From Aquabacterium sp. (lineage in GTDB: Bacteria > Pseudomonadota > Gammaproteobacteria > Burkholderiales > Burkholderiaceae_C): a stretch of 64,000 bases of DNA. Of this stretch, positions 20,716 through 30,955 are shown in pieces. How positions within the stretch are numbered: the stretch's first letter is position 1; the number at the start of each line of letters is the position of its first letter. The stretch spans positions 372,001 to 436,000 of the forward strand of contig JAURXM010000132.1 of assembly GCA_030654395.1 (NCBI GenBank), written 5' to 3'. The position numbers and the translations under genes were made by a program. The notes under the pieces are model-generated. The model ran no database searches. It had not been told where the DNA came from and saw nothing but the letters and a program-made list of their open reading frames with translations.

Positions 20716-21686
20716 GTTTGAGCCGTGTTCTGGCGCTGATACGACCATGGCTGATTGCGCCTCAGCGTAAGCACCCGTTCGAAGTGGGCTGGATCGTGGG
20801 CTTGAAGCACGGCCGCATCACGTGGCAGGAAAAAATCCCACAGGCGCGATGTCCAGAACCGCAAAGCGGCAGCGCGCATGAGCTCAGGCAGCAGCGCTAT
20901 TTCGCTATCTGACAGGGTGCGTTGCATGTCGTAGGCTTGCACAAAAGCTTGGGCACGCACCGGGTCGATGGCGCCTGTTGTCAGATCGATACACCAGTCA
21001 TTGAGGCACACCGCGATGTCAAAGCCAAAGCTGTCGCAACCAGCGAAGTAAAAATCAAAAAAACCTGACAGCTTGGCGCCATCAAACATCACGTTGTCCC
21101 TGAACAGGTCGGCGTGAATGGGGCCACGAGGCAAGGCCTGAAAGGCGCTCGTGCTAGCCAGTGCAACTTGGTGCGCCAACTCGGATTCGATCAATGCGGT
21201 TTGGTCGGCTGACAGATACGGGCGCACAACGGGCACGGTCTCTATCCACCAATCTAGACCCCGCAAATTGGGTTGCTGGTGGGGGTAGTCAGCGCCAGCC
21301 AAGTGCATGCGTGCCAGCATGGCGCCGACTTGGGCGCAGTCCGCAGCCTGTGGTGCCAGTTGATTGCGGCCCTTTAACCGGGTGACGACAGCGGCCGGCT
21401 TGCCATTGAGGCTGTGCAAGATCTCGCCTTGTGCATTGGCTTGCGGTGCGGGCACCGAGATGCCGCGTGAAGCCAAATGGTGCATCAGGTTCAAGTAAAA
21501 CGGCAGTTGCTCAGCCGTCAATCGCTCAAACAAGGTCAACACATAGTCGCCCTTGTCGGTGCTGACAAAGTAATTGGTGTTCTCTATGCCCGAGGCGCAA
21601 CCCTGCAGCGTGTGCAAGGTGCCCAGATCCAGCGCACGTAACAAGCCCGCAGCTTCGGGCTGGGACACTTCAGTGAAAACGGCCAT
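20712..21686 (-). CDS. thrB: Homoserine kinase (ThrB, aminoglycoside-phosphotransferase-fold type)
   Basis: MAVFTEVS...GIENTNYFV, GPIHADLFRDNVMF, GFFDFYFAGCDSFGFDIAVCLNDW. Confidence 0.92.
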   Translation of the reverse strand: MAVFTEVSQPEAAGLLRALDLGTLHTLQGCASGIENTNYFVSTDKGDYVLTLFERLTAEQLPFYLNLMHHLASRGISVPAPQANAQGEILHSLNGKPAAVVTRLKGRNQLAPQAADCAQVGAMLARMHLAGADYPHQQPNLRGLDWWIETVPVVRPYLSADQTALIESELAHQVALASTSAFQALPRGPIHADLFRDNVMFDGAKLSGFFDFYFAGCDSFGFDIAVCLNDWCIDLTTGAIDPVRAQAFVQAYDMQRTLSDSEIALLPELMRAAALRFWTSRLWDFFLPRDAAVLQAHDPAHFERVLTLRRNQPWSYQRQNTAQT

Positions 21687-21930
21687 GAGACATGTCAAGA
21701 CATCGAAAAAAGCAAAACCCCGAGCGACAAAAAGGTACGCATTAGGGGGGAACCCGCAAGCAGATGTGGCGGCAAACCTCAGCTTAGGCGTAAACCCTCA
21801 TGCTCGGGGGGAAGACGAGAGTGTGATTGTAGGAGTCCCTGTGGCAGACTCCACGGGATATTGACAATGTTCGCTCACCGAATTGCGGGGGGCGTGCAGT
21901 TTTTCTATAACGAGGAACCGGCACAGCATC

Positions 21931-22539
21931 ATGACTACTTTTGCAAAGCGTAAAAATTTAACAGTTTCTGCCGTATTGGCTGCAGTGCTGTCTGTTATCA
22001 GTTTGTCTGCGGCGGCGCAGGTTCCTCAGTCTGCCCCTCTGGGTATTTATGGCGGCGCCAATTTCGGTGTCGGTGCTGCGCAGTGGGAGTGCGGGACGTC
22101 TTGCAACCGCGCCACCTTCAGCGGCAAGGTGTTTGGCGGTAAGCGCCTGACACCCGGTTTGGCAGCAGAGATTAACTACATGTTTTTTGGCGGCCTTGAC
22201 CGTGCCAATGACACAGCGAAGATTGCGCAGACAGGCATCTCCAGCGAGCGTCAAAAGTACCGTGCTTTGACAGTGGGCATCAATTGGGAAGTCGAGTTGC
22301 TGGAAGACTTCACCAACCATTTGCGTGTGGGTTGGGCCTTTACCCGTCGCAGCGATCAAATCGTCTATGCCGATGGGTCAACCGCACGCGTCAAGACTTA
22401 TGGCGGTGCGCCTTACTTTGGCGCAGGCCTGTCGTTTCGTGTGACAGAACAATTGCGTCTGGTTAACGGTTTTGACTACGTCATTGACGGCAAGCAGAGT
22501 TACTACTTGTTCTCCGTTGGTGCTTCTACCGAGTTTTAA
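21931..22539 (+). CDS. Outer-membrane beta-barrel (OmpA-like/porin-like) protein
   Basis: Cleavable signal peptide (..SLSAAAQV), amphipathic beta-strand pattern, C-terminal phenylalanine (ASTEF). Confidence 0.75.
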   Translation: MTTFAKRKNLTVSAVLAAVLSVISLSAAAQVPQSAPLGIYGGANFGVGAAQWECGTSCNRATFSGKVFGGKRLTPGLAAEINYMFFGGLDRANDTAKIAQTGISSERQKYRALTVGINWEVELLEDFTNHLRVGWAFTRRSDQIVYADGSTARVKTYGGAPYFGAGLSFRVTEQLRLVNGFDYVIDGKQSYYLFSVGASTEF

Positions 22540-22590
22540 CAGTCGGCAAGTGCGCGCAGGCCAACTCAGTCTGGCCTCACAATCCGGGGC

Positions 22591-25434
22591 ATGAATGCCC
22601 CGGAAATCACTTCAGGCGACAGCCGCCCAACCCTTCTCTTGGTAGATGGCTCTAGCTATCTCTACCGCGCCTTCCACGCCATGCCCGATCTGCGCGGGCC
22701 GCTGGGCGAACCAACTGGCGCCATGCACGGCGTAGTCAACATGTTGGGTTGGCTGCGTGAGCACATCGCGGCCGAACACGCGGTCTGTGTTTTTGATGCC
22801 AAAGGCCCCACCTTCCGCGACGAGTGGTACCCCGAGTACAAGGCGAACCGCCCGTCGATGCCCGATGATCTTCGTGCGCAGATTGAGCCCATCCATGAGG
22901 CGGTCAAGCTGTTGGGTTGGCCTGTTCTTGAAGTGCCCGGCATCGAGGCCGATGACGCCATCGGTACGCTTGCCCGAGTGGCTGCGGCCTGCGGACACAA
23001 GGTCGTCATCTCTACCGGCGACAAGGATCTGGCCCAGTTGGTCAATCCGCATGTCTCGCTGATCAACACCATGGCCAAACCGCCTGAGGTGCTGGACATC
23101 CCCGGCGTGCAGGCAAAATTTGGTGTGCCCCCTGATCGCATCATCGACTACTTGACCTTGATCGGCGACACGGTAGACAACGTACCGGGCGTTGAAAAGG
23201 TCGGTCCCAAGACGGCTGTGAAGTGGCTGGCCGAACATGACACGCTAGAAGGCGTGATGGCCGCAGCCGACGGCATCAAAGGCGTGGTGGGCGAGAACCT
23301 GCGCAAGGCTTTGGACTGGCTGCCTCAGGGGCGCAAACTCATCACCGTCAAGCTGGACTGCGATCTCACGGGTTATGTGCCCGAGTGGCCTTCGCTCGAT
23401 GCGCTGGCGTTCAAAGACCCAGATCAACGCGGCTTGTTGGATTTCTACACACGGTTTGGCTTTCGCGGCGCCCGCGCAGAGCTTGAAAAAAAGCTGGGCG
23501 GCAAAGCACCTCAGGCTGATAAGCCCACCAAAGCCCGCAAGCCCAGTGACACAGGTGACTTGTTTGGTGGTGAAGCCGAAGCACCAACAGCAAGCATGGA
23601 CGTGCCCGAGGCCACCCCGAGTCAGTTTGACGCCCACTACGACACCATCCTAGATTGGCCTGCATTTGATCAGTGGTTCGCCCGTATCCAAGCGGCCGAC
23701 CTGGTCGCTTTTGATACCGAGACTGATTCATTAGAGCCCCTGAAAGCCCGCATCGTAGGCTTGAGCTTTTCAGACAAAGTGGGGCAGGCCTGCTACATCC
23801 CACTGCGCCACGAAGGCCCTGATGCGCCCGTTCAATTGCCGCTGGATGAGGTGTTGGCCAAGCTCAAACCTTGGCTGGAGGACGCCACGCGTGCCAAGGT
23901 CGGCCAGAACATCAAGTACGACACCCATGTGGTGGCCAACCATGGCATCGTCATGCGTGGATATGCGCACGACACGATGCTGCAAAGCTATGTGCTGGAA
24001 GCGCACCGGCCACACAATTTGGCCAGTTTGGCGCAGCGCTTTACAGGGCGCAGCGGCCTGAGTTATGAAGATGTCGCAGGCAAGGGTGCGCAGCAGATTC
24101 CGTTTGCGCAGGTGGCTGTTGATGTCGCATCGACCTATTCCAGCGAAGACAGTGACCTGACCTTGCATGTGCACCAAACCTTGTGGCCACAGCTAGAGGC
24201 CGAGCCCGGTTTGCGTGACATTTACGAGCGTTTTGAAATGCCCGCCTCGCGTGTCTTGCAGCGCATTGAGCGCAACGGGGTGCTGATCGATCGTGCCTTG
24301 CTGGCGCAGCAAAGCCATGAGTTAGGACAGCGCATTTTGGTGCTGGAGCAAGAGGCTTACGAGCTTGCAGGCCAGCCCTTTAACCTCGGATCGCCCAAAC
24401 AGATTGGCGAAATCTTGTTCGTCAAGCAAGGCCTGCCAGTGGTCAAAAAGACCGCATCCGGTGCGCCATCCACGAACGAAGAAGTGCTGGAAAAACTGGC
24501 GGAGGACTACCCCCTGCCTGCGCGCATCTTGGCCTACCGCAGCATGGCCAAGCTCAAGTCGACCTACACAGACAAGCTGCCCTTGATGATCAACTCCGAG
24601 ACGGGCCGGGTGCATACCAATTATGCGCAAGCCGTGGCTGTCACGGGTCGCCTGTCCAGCAACGACCCCAATTTGCAGAACATCCCGGTGCGCACGGCAG
24701 AGGGTCGCCGCATCCGTGAGGCCTTCATTGCGCCACCCGGTCATGTCATCGTCTCGGCCGACTATTCGCAAATTGAGCTGCGCATCATGGCGCACATCTC
24801 CGAAGATGAGAATCTGCTGCGTGCCTTTGCCGAGGGGCAGGACGTGCACCGTGCGACCGCCAGTGAGATCTTCGGGGTGACGCCGACTGAGGTCAGCAGC
24901 GAGCAGCGCCGCTATGCCAAGGTGATCAATTTTGGCTTGATCTACGGCATGAGCGCCTTTGGCTTGGCGCAAAACCTGGGCATTGAGCGTTCAGCGGCAT
25001 CGGCCTATATTGAGCGCTACTTCACGCGCTACCCCGGTGTGAAGCGCTATATGGATGAAACCCGTGCCATCGCCAAGTCCCAGGGTTATGTCGAAACGGT
25101 GTTTGGCAGGCGCCTGTGGTTGCCCGAGATCAACAGCGCCAATGGTCCCAGCCGCGCAGGTGCTGAACGAGCCGCCATCAATGCGCCGATGCAGGGCACG
25201 GCCGCCGATTTGATCAAGCTGTCCATGGTGGCGGTTCAGGATCAACTCGATGCGCAGCAAAAGGCCACCTTGATGATCATGCAGGTGCACGATGAACTGG
25301 TTTTTGAAGTGCCCGAGACCGAATTGGATTGGGTGCGCACCGAAGTGCCACGTCTGATGGCCGAGGTGGCTCAGTTGCGTGTGCCCTTGTTGGCTGAAGT
25401 CGGCTTTGGCACGAATTGGGAGTCTGCGCACTAA
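22591..25434 (+). CDS. polA: DNA polymerase I
   Basis: 5'-nuclease, 3'-5' exonuclease (VAFDTETDSLEP) and family A polymerase motifs (SADYSQIELRIMAH, RRYAKVINFGLIYGMSAFGLA, MIMQVHDELVFEV). Confidence 0.98.
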   Translation: MNAPEITSGDSRPTLLLVDGSSYLYRAFHAMPDLRGPLGEPTGAMHGVVNMLGWLREHIAAEHAVCVFDAKGPTFRDEWYPEYKANRPSMPDDLRAQIEPIHEAVKLLGWPVLEVPGIEADDAIGTLARVAAACGHKVVISTGDKDLAQLVNPHVSLINTMAKPPEVLDIPGVQAKFGVPPDRIIDYLTLIGDTVDNVPGVEKVGPKTAVKWLAEHDTLEGVMAAADGIKGVVGENLRKALDWLPQGRKLITVKLDCDLTGYVPEWPSLDALAFKDPDQRGLLDFYTRFGFRGARAELEKKLGGKAPQADKPTKARKPSDTGDLFGGEAEAPTASMDVPEATPSQFDAHYDTILDWPAFDQWFARIQAADLVAFDTETDSLEPLKARIVGLSFSDKVGQACYIPLRHEGPDAPVQLPLDEVLAKLKPWLEDATRAKVGQNIKYDTHVVANHGIVMRGYAHDTMLQSYVLEAHRPHNLASLAQRFTGRSGLSYEDVAGKGAQQIPFAQVAVDVASTYSSEDSDLTLHVHQTLWPQLEAEPGLRDIYERFEMPASRVLQRIERNGVLIDRALLAQQSHELGQRILVLEQEAYELAGQPFNLGSPKQIGEILFVKQGLPVVKKTASGAPSTNEEVLEKLAEDYPLPARILAYRSMAKLKSTYTDKLPLMINSETGRVHTNYAQAVAVTGRLSSNDPNLQNIPVRTAEGRRIREAFIAPPGHVIVSADYSQIELRIMAHISEDENLLRAFAEGQDVHRATASEIFGVTPTEVSSEQRRYAKVINFGLIYGMSAFGLAQNLGIERSAASAYIERYFTRYPGVKRYMDETRAIAKSQGYVETVFGRRLWLPEINSANGPSRAGAERAAINAPMQGTAADLIKLSMVAVQDQLDAQQKATLMIMQVHDELVFEVPETELDWVRTEVPRLMAEVAQLRVPLLAEVGFGTNWESAH

Positions 25435-25476
25435 GAGGCCTGTGTCATCATTCAGACATGGGTTGAGTCATAAACT

Positions 25477-27552
25477 GTGGGTTTAAATGGAGCGCGTCCT
25501 CAGGTGTCTGGCATTTCTGGTGTGAAATTGTTGAGCCGTGAACAGGCCATCTTGGAGTTCAACCGCAGGGTGCTTGCACAGGCCCAGCGCGAGGACGTTC
25601 CGCTGATTGAGCGTTTGCGCTATATCTGTATCGTCTCATCGAATATGGACGAGTTCTTTGAGGTGCGTTACGCCGACGTGCTCGAAGCATCCCGCACACG
25701 CGGTACGGGCATTGGCCCCCAGTACATTGCTGATGTGGCCAAAGAGGCCCACCAGTTGGTCGACGACCAGTATCAAATTTTCAACGAAGTGCTCGGTCCG
25801 GCACTGCGCGAGGCTGGTGTTTTCATCCTCAACCACGCGCACCGCAATGCCGAGCAACGCGAGTGGGTTGCTAATTTCTTTCACAAACAGGTTCAGCCTT
25901 TGCTGGTACCTATTGGCCTAGACCCTTCTCACCCCTTTCCTCAGGTCGCCAATAAGACGCTCAATTTCATTGTGCGTTTGGGTGGTCGCGACGCTTTTGG
26001 TCGAGATAACGACATCGCCATCGTGCGCATTCCACGCGTGCTGCCCCGGGTTATTCGCCTGCCCGATGCGATTTCAGGAGGCAAGCAAGCCTTCGTGTTG
26101 CTGTCCAGCATCATCCGCTCTCATCTGGAGGAGTTGTTTGCTGGCCGAGAGATCAAGGCTTTTTCGCAGTTTCGCCTGACCCGGGATTCGGACATCGATG
26201 TCGACGAAGACGATGTCACCGATTTGCGTCAAGCCCTGCGCTCAAAAATGAGCACACGTCAGTTCGGTCAGTCTGTGCGTCTTGAGGTGGTATTCAATTG
26301 CCCGGACGATCTGTCTGGCTTTTTGCTGGAGCAATTCGGCCTGAACCAACAAGCTTTGTTCAGAGTCAATGGCCCGGTCAACTTGGTGCGCCTCACGCAG
26401 TTGATTGACCAAATCAATGCAGATAACTTGCGTTTCGAGCCGTACCAAGCTGGTTGGCCTGAGTGCCTGCCCCAGAGCGGCGGCATGTTTGAATACCTGC
26501 GTCACCATGACTGCTTGCTGCACCACCCGTTTGAGTCTTTCGACGCTGTAGTGGGTTTCCTGCGTGAAGCTGTTTACGACCCTGATGTGTTGGCCATCAA
26601 GCAAACCATCTACCGCACAGGCAGCGAGTCTGTGTTGATGGAGTTGCTGCTAGAGGCCGTGCGCCGTGGCAAAGAAGTGCTGGCTGTCGTGGAGTTAAAG
26701 GCCCGCTTTGACGAAGAGGCCAACATCAACTGGGCTGAGCGGCTAGAGGCGCTGGGTGCCCAGGTCGTGTACGGCATTGTGGGCCTCAAGACCCACGGCA
26801 AGATGATGCTGATCACACGCCGAGAGGGCGGGCGCCTGCGCCGCTATGCGCACTTGTCAACGGGTAATTACAACCCTAAGACCGCGCAGCTGTACACCGA
26901 TCTGGGTTACCTCACCAGCAACCTAGAGTTGACGGGTGATGTGGACATGATTTTCAGCCAGCTGTCGAGCCTGACGCAGCAACGATCGGCTCGGCAACTT
27001 CTGTTGGCGCCCTTTAGCATGCAGGATCAGCAAATCAAGCTGATTCGCAAGGTGGCCGATGCGGCCCAAGCTGGTAAGTCGGCGCGCATTGTGCTCAAGC
27101 TCAACTCGTTGACCGATGGGCCTTTGATTGAGGCATTGATCGAAGCGGGGCAGGCAGGTGTCAGCATTGATTTGATCGTCCGTGGTGCTTGTGTTTTGCC
27201 GCCAGGCATCGATGGCTTGACGGATAACATCCGGGTGCGTTCGGTGGTGGGGCGCATGCTAGAGCACACGCGCATTTTGTACTTCCGATGGGGCGATGGT
27301 GAGGCGAATGAGGCGCTTTACCTGTCTAGTGCCGACTGGATGAACCGCAATATGACGCGGCGTATCGAGGTAGCTTGGCCCGTGCGAGACACGACGCTGC
27401 GTCAACGCGTGATCGACGAATGCCTTGTGCCTTATTTGATGGATGGCTTGGACGCTTGGCGCTTGCTCAGTGATGGTCGATACGAGCGTGTGTCACAAGA
27501 TGGGTTCAGTGCGCAGCAAGCGCTGATGGCTCGCCATCGGGCCGTGTGTTGA
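25477..27552 (+). CDS. ppk1: Polyphosphate kinase 1
   Basis: ERLRYICIVSSNMDEFFEVR, YGIVGLKTHGKMMLITRREGGRLRRYAHLSTGNYNPKTA. Confidence 0.97.
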   Translation: MGLNGARPQVSGISGVKLLSREQAILEFNRRVLAQAQREDVPLIERLRYICIVSSNMDEFFEVRYADVLEASRTRGTGIGPQYIADVAKEAHQLVDDQYQIFNEVLGPALREAGVFILNHAHRNAEQREWVANFFHKQVQPLLVPIGLDPSHPFPQVANKTLNFIVRLGGRDAFGRDNDIAIVRIPRVLPRVIRLPDAISGGKQAFVLLSSIIRSHLEELFAGREIKAFSQFRLTRDSDIDVDEDDVTDLRQALRSKMSTRQFGQSVRLEVVFNCPDDLSGFLLEQFGLNQQALFRVNGPVNLVRLTQLIDQINADNLRFEPYQAGWPECLPQSGGMFEYLRHHDCLLHHPFESFDAVVGFLREAVYDPDVLAIKQTIYRTGSESVLMELLLEAVRRGKEVLAVVELKARFDEEANINWAERLEALGAQVVYGIVGLKTHGKMMLITRREGGRLRRYAHLSTGNYNPKTAQLYTDLGYLTSNLELTGDVDMIFSQLSSLTQQRSARQLLLAPFSMQDQQIKLIRKVADAAQAGKSARIVLKLNSLTDGPLIEALIEAGQAGVSIDLIVRGACVLPPGIDGLTDNIRVRSVVGRMLEHTRILYFRWGDGEANEALYLSSADWMNRNMTRRIEVAWPVRDTTLRQRVIDECLVPYLMDGLDAWRLLSDGRYERVSQDGFSAQQALMARHRAVC

Positions 27553-27559
27553 GTCCACA

Positions 27560-28024
27560 ATGGATTTGATTTTGTGGCGACATGCCCAAGCGCAGGCCTT
27601 GTCCACCGACATGAATCAGGACATGGCGCGTGAGTTGACACGCAAGGGCTCACACCAAGCTGATCAAATGGCCAAATGGCTCAACAAGCGTTTGCCCGGC
27701 ACAGTACGTGTACTGGCTAGTCCGGCCAAACGCACGCAGCAAACGGCCAAGGCTTTGGGTAGGCCCTTTCACACCGTGCAGGAGATCAACCCTCAGGCGT
27801 CGGTTGACGATTTGTGGGCGGCAGCATGTTGGCCCACCCTGAAGGACACGGTGGTGATCGTGGGACATCAGCCGACTTTGGGTCTGCTGGCTGCCCGCTT
27901 GCTAACGGGGCAGGACTTGGCTTGGTCGGTGCGCAAGGGTGCTGTGTGGTGGTTGCGTTTAACCGACCGCGAGGGCGGGCAGCAGGTTGCCTTGCATGCA
28001 GTCCAGTCCCCCGACTTTTTGTAA
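27560..28024 (+). CDS. sixA: Phosphohistidine phosphatase SixA-like (histidine phosphatase superfamily)
   Basis: DLILWRHAQA (RHxx), VLASPAKRTQQTA, VVIVGHQPTLGLLAARLL. Confidence 0.9.
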   Translation: MDLILWRHAQAQALSTDMNQDMARELTRKGSHQADQMAKWLNKRLPGTVRVLASPAKRTQQTAKALGRPFHTVQEINPQASVDDLWAAACWPTLKDTVVIVGHQPTLGLLAARLLTGQDLAWSVRKGAVWWLRLTDREGGQQVALHAVQSPDFL

Positions 28025-28088
28025 GTTGGGTAAATCCCCCGGATAATGGCGACAGGTACCAATTCAGGTTGCCGGAGGTTGCGCATTC

Positions 28089-28817
28089 ATGAATCAAGAC
28101 TTGTCCATCATCACCTTGGTGCTGCATGCCAGCGTAGTGGTGCAAATCGTGATGCTCTTGTTGCTGGCCGTGTCATTGGCAAGCTGGAGCGTGATTTTCA
28201 GTAAAGTCATCGGCCTCAAGCGTGTACGCGATGACAACGAAGAGTTTGACCGCGAGTTTTGGGCTGGGCGCACCCTGCAAGAGTTGTTTCAAGACGCATC
28301 CAGAGGCAACGGGCCTGTGTCACCCCAAGAGCGGATTTTTGCTGCGGGTATGCGCGAATTCATGAAGCTGCGTGAGCGTCGTGTGGCCGACGTATCTACC
28401 TTGCTTGATGGCGCACGCCGTGCCATGCGTGCCAGCTACCAACGCGAGATGGATGTGATTGAATCTCGGTTGGACTTCCTGGGCTCGGTCGGCTCTGTGT
28501 CGCCTTATGTGGGGCTGTTTGGCACCGTATGGGGCATCATGCACGCGTTCACTGGCTTGGCCAATATGCAGCAAGTGTCACTGGCCAATGTGGCGCCTGG
28601 CATTGCTGAGGCCTTGGTTGCCACGGCCATTGGTTTGTTTGCGGCGATTCCTGCTGTGCTGGCTTATAACAATTTTGCGCGCAGCATCGACCGCATCGCC
28701 ACGCAGATGGAGTCCTTCATTGAAGAGTTCTCCAACATCTTGGCGCGCAATACGGTGCAGGCCAACCCTGCTCAGCCGTCGACCGATGCTGGCCGTGCGG
28801 CGCAGCAGGGGCGTTAA
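28089..28817 (+). CDS. tolQ: TolQ (MotA/TolQ/ExbB proton channel family)
   Basis: LLAVSLASWSVIFSK, YVGLFGTVWGIMHAFTGL, IAEALVATAIGLFAAIPAVLAYN. Confidence 0.93.
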   Translation: MNQDLSIITLVLHASVVVQIVMLLLLAVSLASWSVIFSKVIGLKRVRDDNEEFDREFWAGRTLQELFQDASRGNGPVSPQERIFAAGMREFMKLRERRVADVSTLLDGARRAMRASYQREMDVIESRLDFLGSVGSVSPYVGLFGTVWGIMHAFTGLANMQQVSLANVAPGIAEALVATAIGLFAAIPAVLAYNNFARSIDRIATQMESFIEEFSNILARNTVQANPAQPSTDAGRAAQQGR

Positions 28818-28819
28818 GC

Positions 28820-29263
28820 GTGGCTGAACTCAATGCACGCGGGGGAGGGCGCCGCCGCCGCACACGCAACGAGATCAACATGGTGCCGTTCATCGACGTC
28901 ATGCTGGTTTTGTTGATCATCTTCATGGTCAGCGCCCCCTTGTTGCCTACGGGTGTGGTTGACTTGCCTAGCGTGGGCAAGGCTCGCAAGGCACCTGAAA
29001 AAGTGGTTGAAGTGGTCTTGGAGGACGGTGACCGTGTGCGTTTGCGTGTGAACCAAAAGGACGTTGATACCTTGGCGGTGTCTGATTTGGCTGCACGTGT
29101 CAAACCTTTGCAAGATGAGGCAGCGGGTGGCCCCAATGCGGTTCCGGTGATCATCAGCGCCAGCAAAGACGTGCGTTATGACGCCGTGGTGCATGTCATG
29201 GACATCCTGCAAAAAGCGGGCGTGGCACGCGTTGGCCTGTCTGTGCGTACCAACGGCGGTTGA
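28820..29263 (+). CDS. tolR: TolR (ExbD/TolR family)
   Basis: RRTRNEINMVPFIDVMLVLLIIFMVSAPLL. Confidence 0.93.
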   Translation: MAELNARGGGRRRRTRNEINMVPFIDVMLVLLIIFMVSAPLLPTGVVDLPSVGKARKAPEKVVEVVLEDGDRVRLRVNQKDVDTLAVSDLAARVKPLQDEAAGGPNAVPVIISASKDVRYDAVVHVMDILQKAGVARVGLSVRTNGG

Positions 29264-29266
29264 GTC

Positions 29267-30136
29267 GTGAACGCCGCCGCTGCATCTGTGGATATGGGCA
29301 CGGCCGGCGGTCAGGGCTTGCGCCCACGCACATCAGACGGGTGGGTGCCTAGCTTGGCGCTGGCCGTCGGTGTGCATTTGATGCTGCTGGCTGCTTTGAC
29401 GGTGGGGGTGCGATGGAAAAGTCACCCGCCTCAGCCGATTGAAGCCGAGGTCTGGGCGGAGATCCCCAAAATAGCGGTGACTGAGGTGCAGCCACCGCCA
29501 CCAACGGTCGAGCCTCAGCCTGAAGCGCCTGTGCCACCGGTGTTTGAGCCAGAGCCACCAGCTCCTGAGCCCATCCCCGACTTGGTCGTGGCCAAGAAGC
29601 CCCACAAAAAAGAACCCAAAGAACCTAAAGAGCCCAAAAAGATCAAGCACCGAGAGCCGGTTGAGGTGTTCGAGAGCGCGCCGCCTAAGGTGGCCGTTGT
29701 CAAGCCTGCGCCAGTTAAAGTGACCAAGCCCACAACCGTTAAATCGAACCAGCCCGATGTGATTGAGCGTGCCGTGCTGGAAGCCGAGCGCCAGCGCAAG
29801 GACAAGCTGCAACGCATGATGTCGGATTTGGGTAGTTTGGGCACGCCAAGTCCTTCGGCCGGCCCGAGTGCCTCGTACATCGGGCGGATCAGGGCACGCA
29901 TCAAGCCCAATATCCTGTTCACGGACAGCGTCGCAGGTAACCCTCAAGCGGTGGTTGAGGTTCGTTGCGCGCCTGACGGGCGCATCATCTCTCGCAAGCT
30001 GTTGACCTCATCGGGTGTGCCGTCATTTGATACGGCTGTCCTGCGCGCCATCGAGCGCACAGAGGTGCTGCCTGCCGATGAGAGCGGGCGGGTTCAGCCA
30101 CTGATGGAAATCAGCTTCCGCCCTAACGATTTTTGA
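29267..30136 (+). CDS. tolA: TolA/TonB-like periplasm-spanning protein
   Basis: Single N-terminal TM, Pro/Lys/Glu-rich region, C-terminal TolA/TonB-like domain; directly follows tolQR. Confidence 0.85.
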   Translation: MNAAAASVDMGTAGGQGLRPRTSDGWVPSLALAVGVHLMLLAALTVGVRWKSHPPQPIEAEVWAEIPKIAVTEVQPPPPTVEPQPEAPVPPVFEPEPPAPEPIPDLVVAKKPHKKEPKEPKEPKKIKHREPVEVFESAPPKVAVVKPAPVKVTKPTTVKSNQPDVIERAVLEAERQRKDKLQRMMSDLGSLGTPSPSAGPSASYIGRIRARIKPNILFTDSVAGNPQAVVEVRCAPDGRIISRKLLTSSGVPSFDTAVLRAIERTEVLPADESGRVQPLMEISFRPNDF

Positions 30137-30139
30137 CAG

Positions 30140-30955
30140 CTAGGGCGCTGAGGTGATCCGCCACAGCCAACCCTTGGTGAGGGCTTCGGTCAACCAAGCG
30201 GTGAAGTCAAAGTCGCCATCAGCTTGATTCAACAGCGTGGCCAGATCGTGCTCACCTGCGACTTGTTGCATCCACGCAGCCACAGGCGCTGGCAGGCCTT
30301 GTACCTGTACTTGCCCATGCCAATCGTGTCGCCAGACCACGGCGGTTTCGCCCGACCCTGCCTGCAAGGCTGATCTGGCTGCATCCTCTTGCTGCGGGCT
30401 GTCGAGCCGGTGTGCGGTCCATAAACTGGCAACAGGCCATGCTGATGTCAGTATGTGGACATGTGGCTGAAGGTGCAGTCTGAGGTTTTGTGGTGCGGTG
30501 TCTCCTAGCCGTTGAAGGCTGTCCGTGTCTACGGTGGTGTCGTGGGCGCGCTCGCTCAGGTGCACAGCCCAGTCGAGTCGGGCGCTGTCGGCCAACCAGG
30601 GCCAGTCTTGAAGATCAGGGTGGCTGTTGAGCAAGTCCGCCAGATGGCCTCCCCATTGACCCAGATCACCGCAGTTGGGCGGTTGCGTCTGCCAAAGCAA
30701 TCTAGCCAACATGTCCAGCGTATCGGTGCCCAGCATGGCGGCCATGGTGGGGTAGGTGCTGGCCAGTACCCGCTGTGACGTGGCTTGTGCGTTGAGTTGG
30801 TATGCACGCAAACCGGCGGCATCGGTGGCCAGTTTGGCCGCTTGAATCGCAGGCCAACAGGCTTGCTGGTTGTCCAATGTGCTGGCGCTTGGTAGCGTGC
30901 TGCGCCAAGCATCCATCACGGCCAGCTGGCGTTCTGTTTCTGCTTGCCTGCTCAC
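30140..30955 (-). CDS. BufC/HvfC-type partner protein (DUF2063 family) of an MNIO RiPP operon
   Basis: QQACWPAIQAAKLATDAAGLRAYQLNAQATSQRVLASTYPTMAAMLG; overlaps the DUF692 gene stop by 4 nt. Confidence 0.8.
   Translation of the reverse strand: MSRQAETERQLAVMDAWRSTLPSASTLDNQQACWPAIQAAKLATDAAGLRAYQLNAQATSQRVLASTYPTMAAMLGTDTLDMLARLLWQTQPPNCGDLGQWGGHLADLLNSHPDLQDWPWLADSARLDWAVHLSERAHDTTVDTDSLQRLGDTAPQNLRLHLQPHVHILTSAWPVASLWTAHRLDSPQQEDAARSALQAGSGETAVVWRHDWHGQVQVQGLPAPVAAWMQQVAGEHDLATLLNQADGDFDFTAWLTEALTKGWLWRITSAP

Noticed and set aside
21832-21852. GGAGTC...GACTCC inverted repeat upstream of the beta-barrel protein
   Set aside because: Only 6-bp arms and poor positioning relative to a promoter; expected by chance at this window size.
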